Of a DNA stretch of 64,000 nucleotides, positions 62,865-64,000 are shown piece after piece. The DNA is from Armatimonadota bacterium (GTDB taxonomy: Bacteria > Armatimonadota > Chthonomonadetes > Chthonomonadales > Chthonomonadaceae), in NCBI GenBank assembly GCA_028871815.1, contig JAGWMJ010000003.1, positions 186,001 to 250,000 on the forward strand, read 5' to 3'. Within the stretch, counting starts at the first letter, position 1, and each line of letters starts with the position of its first letter. The notes under the pieces are model-generated. The model made no database searches. It was not told where the DNA came from and saw only the letters and a program-made list of their open reading frames with translations. A program made the translations under genes and the position numbers.

Positions 62865-63494
62865 TCACGCCCCCCGGCCGGGATTGAACCGGGTCATAGC
62901 CAGCTCAAAGCCATGCTGAATCGCAAACTCCACGGCGTCGGCAGCCAGCTCACACGCTATGTCCATCTCTGCCTGCTCTTCTTTGCGGAACCGGGAGAGC
63001 ACGTGCTGAACCAGGTCCGCCGACCGGCTGCCCCCTACGCCGATGCGGATCCGCGGCACACTTTGCGTATCGAGTCGCTCCATCACATTCTGAAGCCCGT
63101 TGTGCCCGCCGGCAGAGCCCTGGCTTCGGAGCCGCAGCTTGCCGAGCGGCAAGTTCACGTCGTCCATCACCACAACAATATGGCTGAGCTCCACGTGGTG
63201 GTACCGCACGGCTGCAGCCACGCTGGTTCCGGAGAGGTTCATAAATGTAAGGGGCCGCAGTAGAACCACCCGGGCGTCACCGATCCGTCCAACGCCGACA
63301 GCGCCCTGAAACTGGCGGCGCGCCACCGCAATGCCGTGCCGCGCGGCAAGCTGCTCGATCACCTGAAAGCCGACGTTGTGACGCGTGCCGGCATATTCCC
63401 GCCCCGGATTGCCGAGACCGACCACCAGGAACAGTGGCGTCGCATCGGCGGAGGGGACCGGCGCCTTTTGGAATCGTTGAAAGATGGATGGCAT
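62865..63494 (-). CDS. pth: Peptidyl-tRNA hydrolase
   Basis: 209 residues. Active-site and substrate motifs: VVGLGNPGREYAGTRHNVGF with the catalytic His, LLRPLTFMNLSG, VVMDDVNLPLGKLRLR and GSAGGHNGLQNVMERL. It releases tRNA from stalled peptidyl-tRNA. About 15 extra N-terminal residues compared with short homologues. It is transcribed toward the 16S promoter. No rplY or ribosome-associated neighbour is seen. Confidence 0.96.
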   Translation of the reverse strand: MPSIFQRFQKAPVPSADATPLFLVVGLGNPGREYAGTRHNVGFQVIEQLAARHGIAVARRQFQGAVGVGRIGDARVVLLRPLTFMNLSGTSVAAAVRYHHVELSHIVVVMDDVNLPLGKLRLRSQGSAGGHNGLQNVMERLDTQSVPRIRIGVGGSRSADLVQHVLSRFRKEEQAEMDIACELAADAVEFAIQHGFELAMTRFNPGRGA

Positions 63495-63832
63495 TGCGGG
63501 GTTGAAGCGATAGCGGCGCCACGCGAAACATGGTACCCGCCGGCCAGATGGCGGCCACCGGATGGAGATGCGCTAAGCGCGGAGCCCGGAATCATCGAGA
63601 GCAACAGCCGATATCGGCGAGCGGAATCCGTCGAGCCCGGCGCCGAACCGGACGGCGGGACTCAAGGCATGGCCGAGCGAGCAAAACCGCGGTAAAGACC
63701 GCACGCCGGACGCGAACCGGAGCCGCTTGCGAGATTGGACACGGCCTTTGATGAACGAAATCATGCCGAGGCAACTATGCCGATGGCACAACGGCGCGAT
63801 ATCTGGCACTAATCGTGAGTGACCGGTGGGAG
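63495..63832. other. Intergenic, no gene seen
   Basis: About 340 bases between the divergent pth and the partial gene at the right edge. Short minus frames (63573..63809 and others) lack family character and ribosome-binding sites. Confidence 0.4.
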
Positions 63833-64000
63833 ATGCCCAATGAATTCAGTACTGGAAACGGAACACCGTTGCGTGCGATGATCCCCTACCGAGCGGGCCG
63901 CTCCGCCGCGCTGCAGCTGCTTCTTGCCAGCGCTGCGGCGGCCGTTTTCTCCCTGGCGACCTGGAGCAGCATCCGCCATGCCGATCGGCTGAGGGACGAG
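63833..64000 (+). CDS. Membrane-anchored protein, N-terminus only (partial)
   Basis: Open to the window end. From ATG 63833 the sequence is MPNEFSTGNGTPLRAMIPYR and then a membrane or signal segment SAALQLLLASAAAAVFSLAT followed by WSSIRHADRLRDE. ATG 63878 is an alternative start just before the helix. GGGAG directly abuts the first ATG, which is too close, so the second may be right. Too little is present to name a family. Confidence 0.5.
   Translation, partial: MPNEFSTGNGTPLRAMIPYRAGRSAALQLLLASAAAAVFSLATWSSIRHADRLRDE

Noticed and set aside
62880-63263. Plus-strand ORF opposite pth
   Set aside because: Antisense to a clear peptidyl-tRNA hydrolase.

Overview
The window is about 64 kb of GC-rich, densely coded bacterial chromosome. 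Its content fits a free-living, carbohydrate-scavenging didermal or Armatimonadota-like heterotroph: a sugar ABC transporter, a secreted GH42-like protein, two Tat-exported Gfo/Idh/MocA oxidoreductases, a sugar isomerase, a large Asp-box exo-protein, a cytochrome b/Rieske complex and a PilT-type ATPase. The phylum is my inference from gene content. The 16S rRNA gene at 61012..62544 would settle it.

Layout. 1-3.6 kb (minus): a sugar ABC transporter whose binding protein is fused to its MalF-like permease, followed by a MalG-like permease cut by the window edge. 3.65-14.5 kb: rpsT (plus); a minus-strand MoxR-DUF58-TgpA-HolA operon; PilT; then plus-strand CBS-DUF1385, argS and an ASCH protein. 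14.5-22.3 kb: a secreted glycosidase-like protein, a small membrane ORF, ApbE, two Tat oxidoreductases and a c-type cytochrome/DUF2231 membrane protein. 22.5-26.7 kb (minus): cytochrome b-c fusion, Rieske protein and a P1B-5-like metal ATPase with a hemerythrin tail. 27.1-32.3 kb: an Asp-box propeller protein and a LysM/SH3/NlpC-P60 hydrolase, separated by strong terminator hairpins.

32.3-39.3 kb is an accessory island bounded by two nearly identical 57-bp direct repeats in the same orientation. It holds an array of orphan polymorphic-toxin cassettes, all on the minus strand. Three almost identical 289-bp segments, each encoding only the C-terminal half of a pretoxin Hint domain, are joined to three unrelated toxin tips. 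Each tip is followed within one base, or with overlap, by a different immunity-type gene. A fourth tip without Hint, a paralogous immunity gene, a pair of larger paralogous immunity-like genes, a truncated secreted N-terminus and an IS-transposase-like remnant complete it. No full-length Rhs or other carrier protein is present, so this looks like a silent tip and immunity reservoir that can recombine through the Hint repeats.

39.7-51.8 kb is a long minus-strand series: cysM, a JAMM peptidase, MoeZ-like adenylyltransferase-rhodanese, aldolase, RibD-like reductase, NAD(P)HX repair enzyme, and then a phospho-signalling block of three FHA proteins (five FHA domains), a vWA protein and a PP2C phosphatase, with no kinase. 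Start and stop codons overlap through much of it.

51.9-64 kb: tRNA-Pro(GGG) with a near-perfect promoter, a DHFR-like reductase, an ankyrin protein, a lipoprotein beta-propeller, MsrB, a TIM-barrel isomerase, PPK2, mutS (probably leaderless), a solitary 16S rRNA gene with its own promoter and a 29-bp flanking processing stem but no adjacent 23S, pth, and the start of an unknown membrane-anchored protein.
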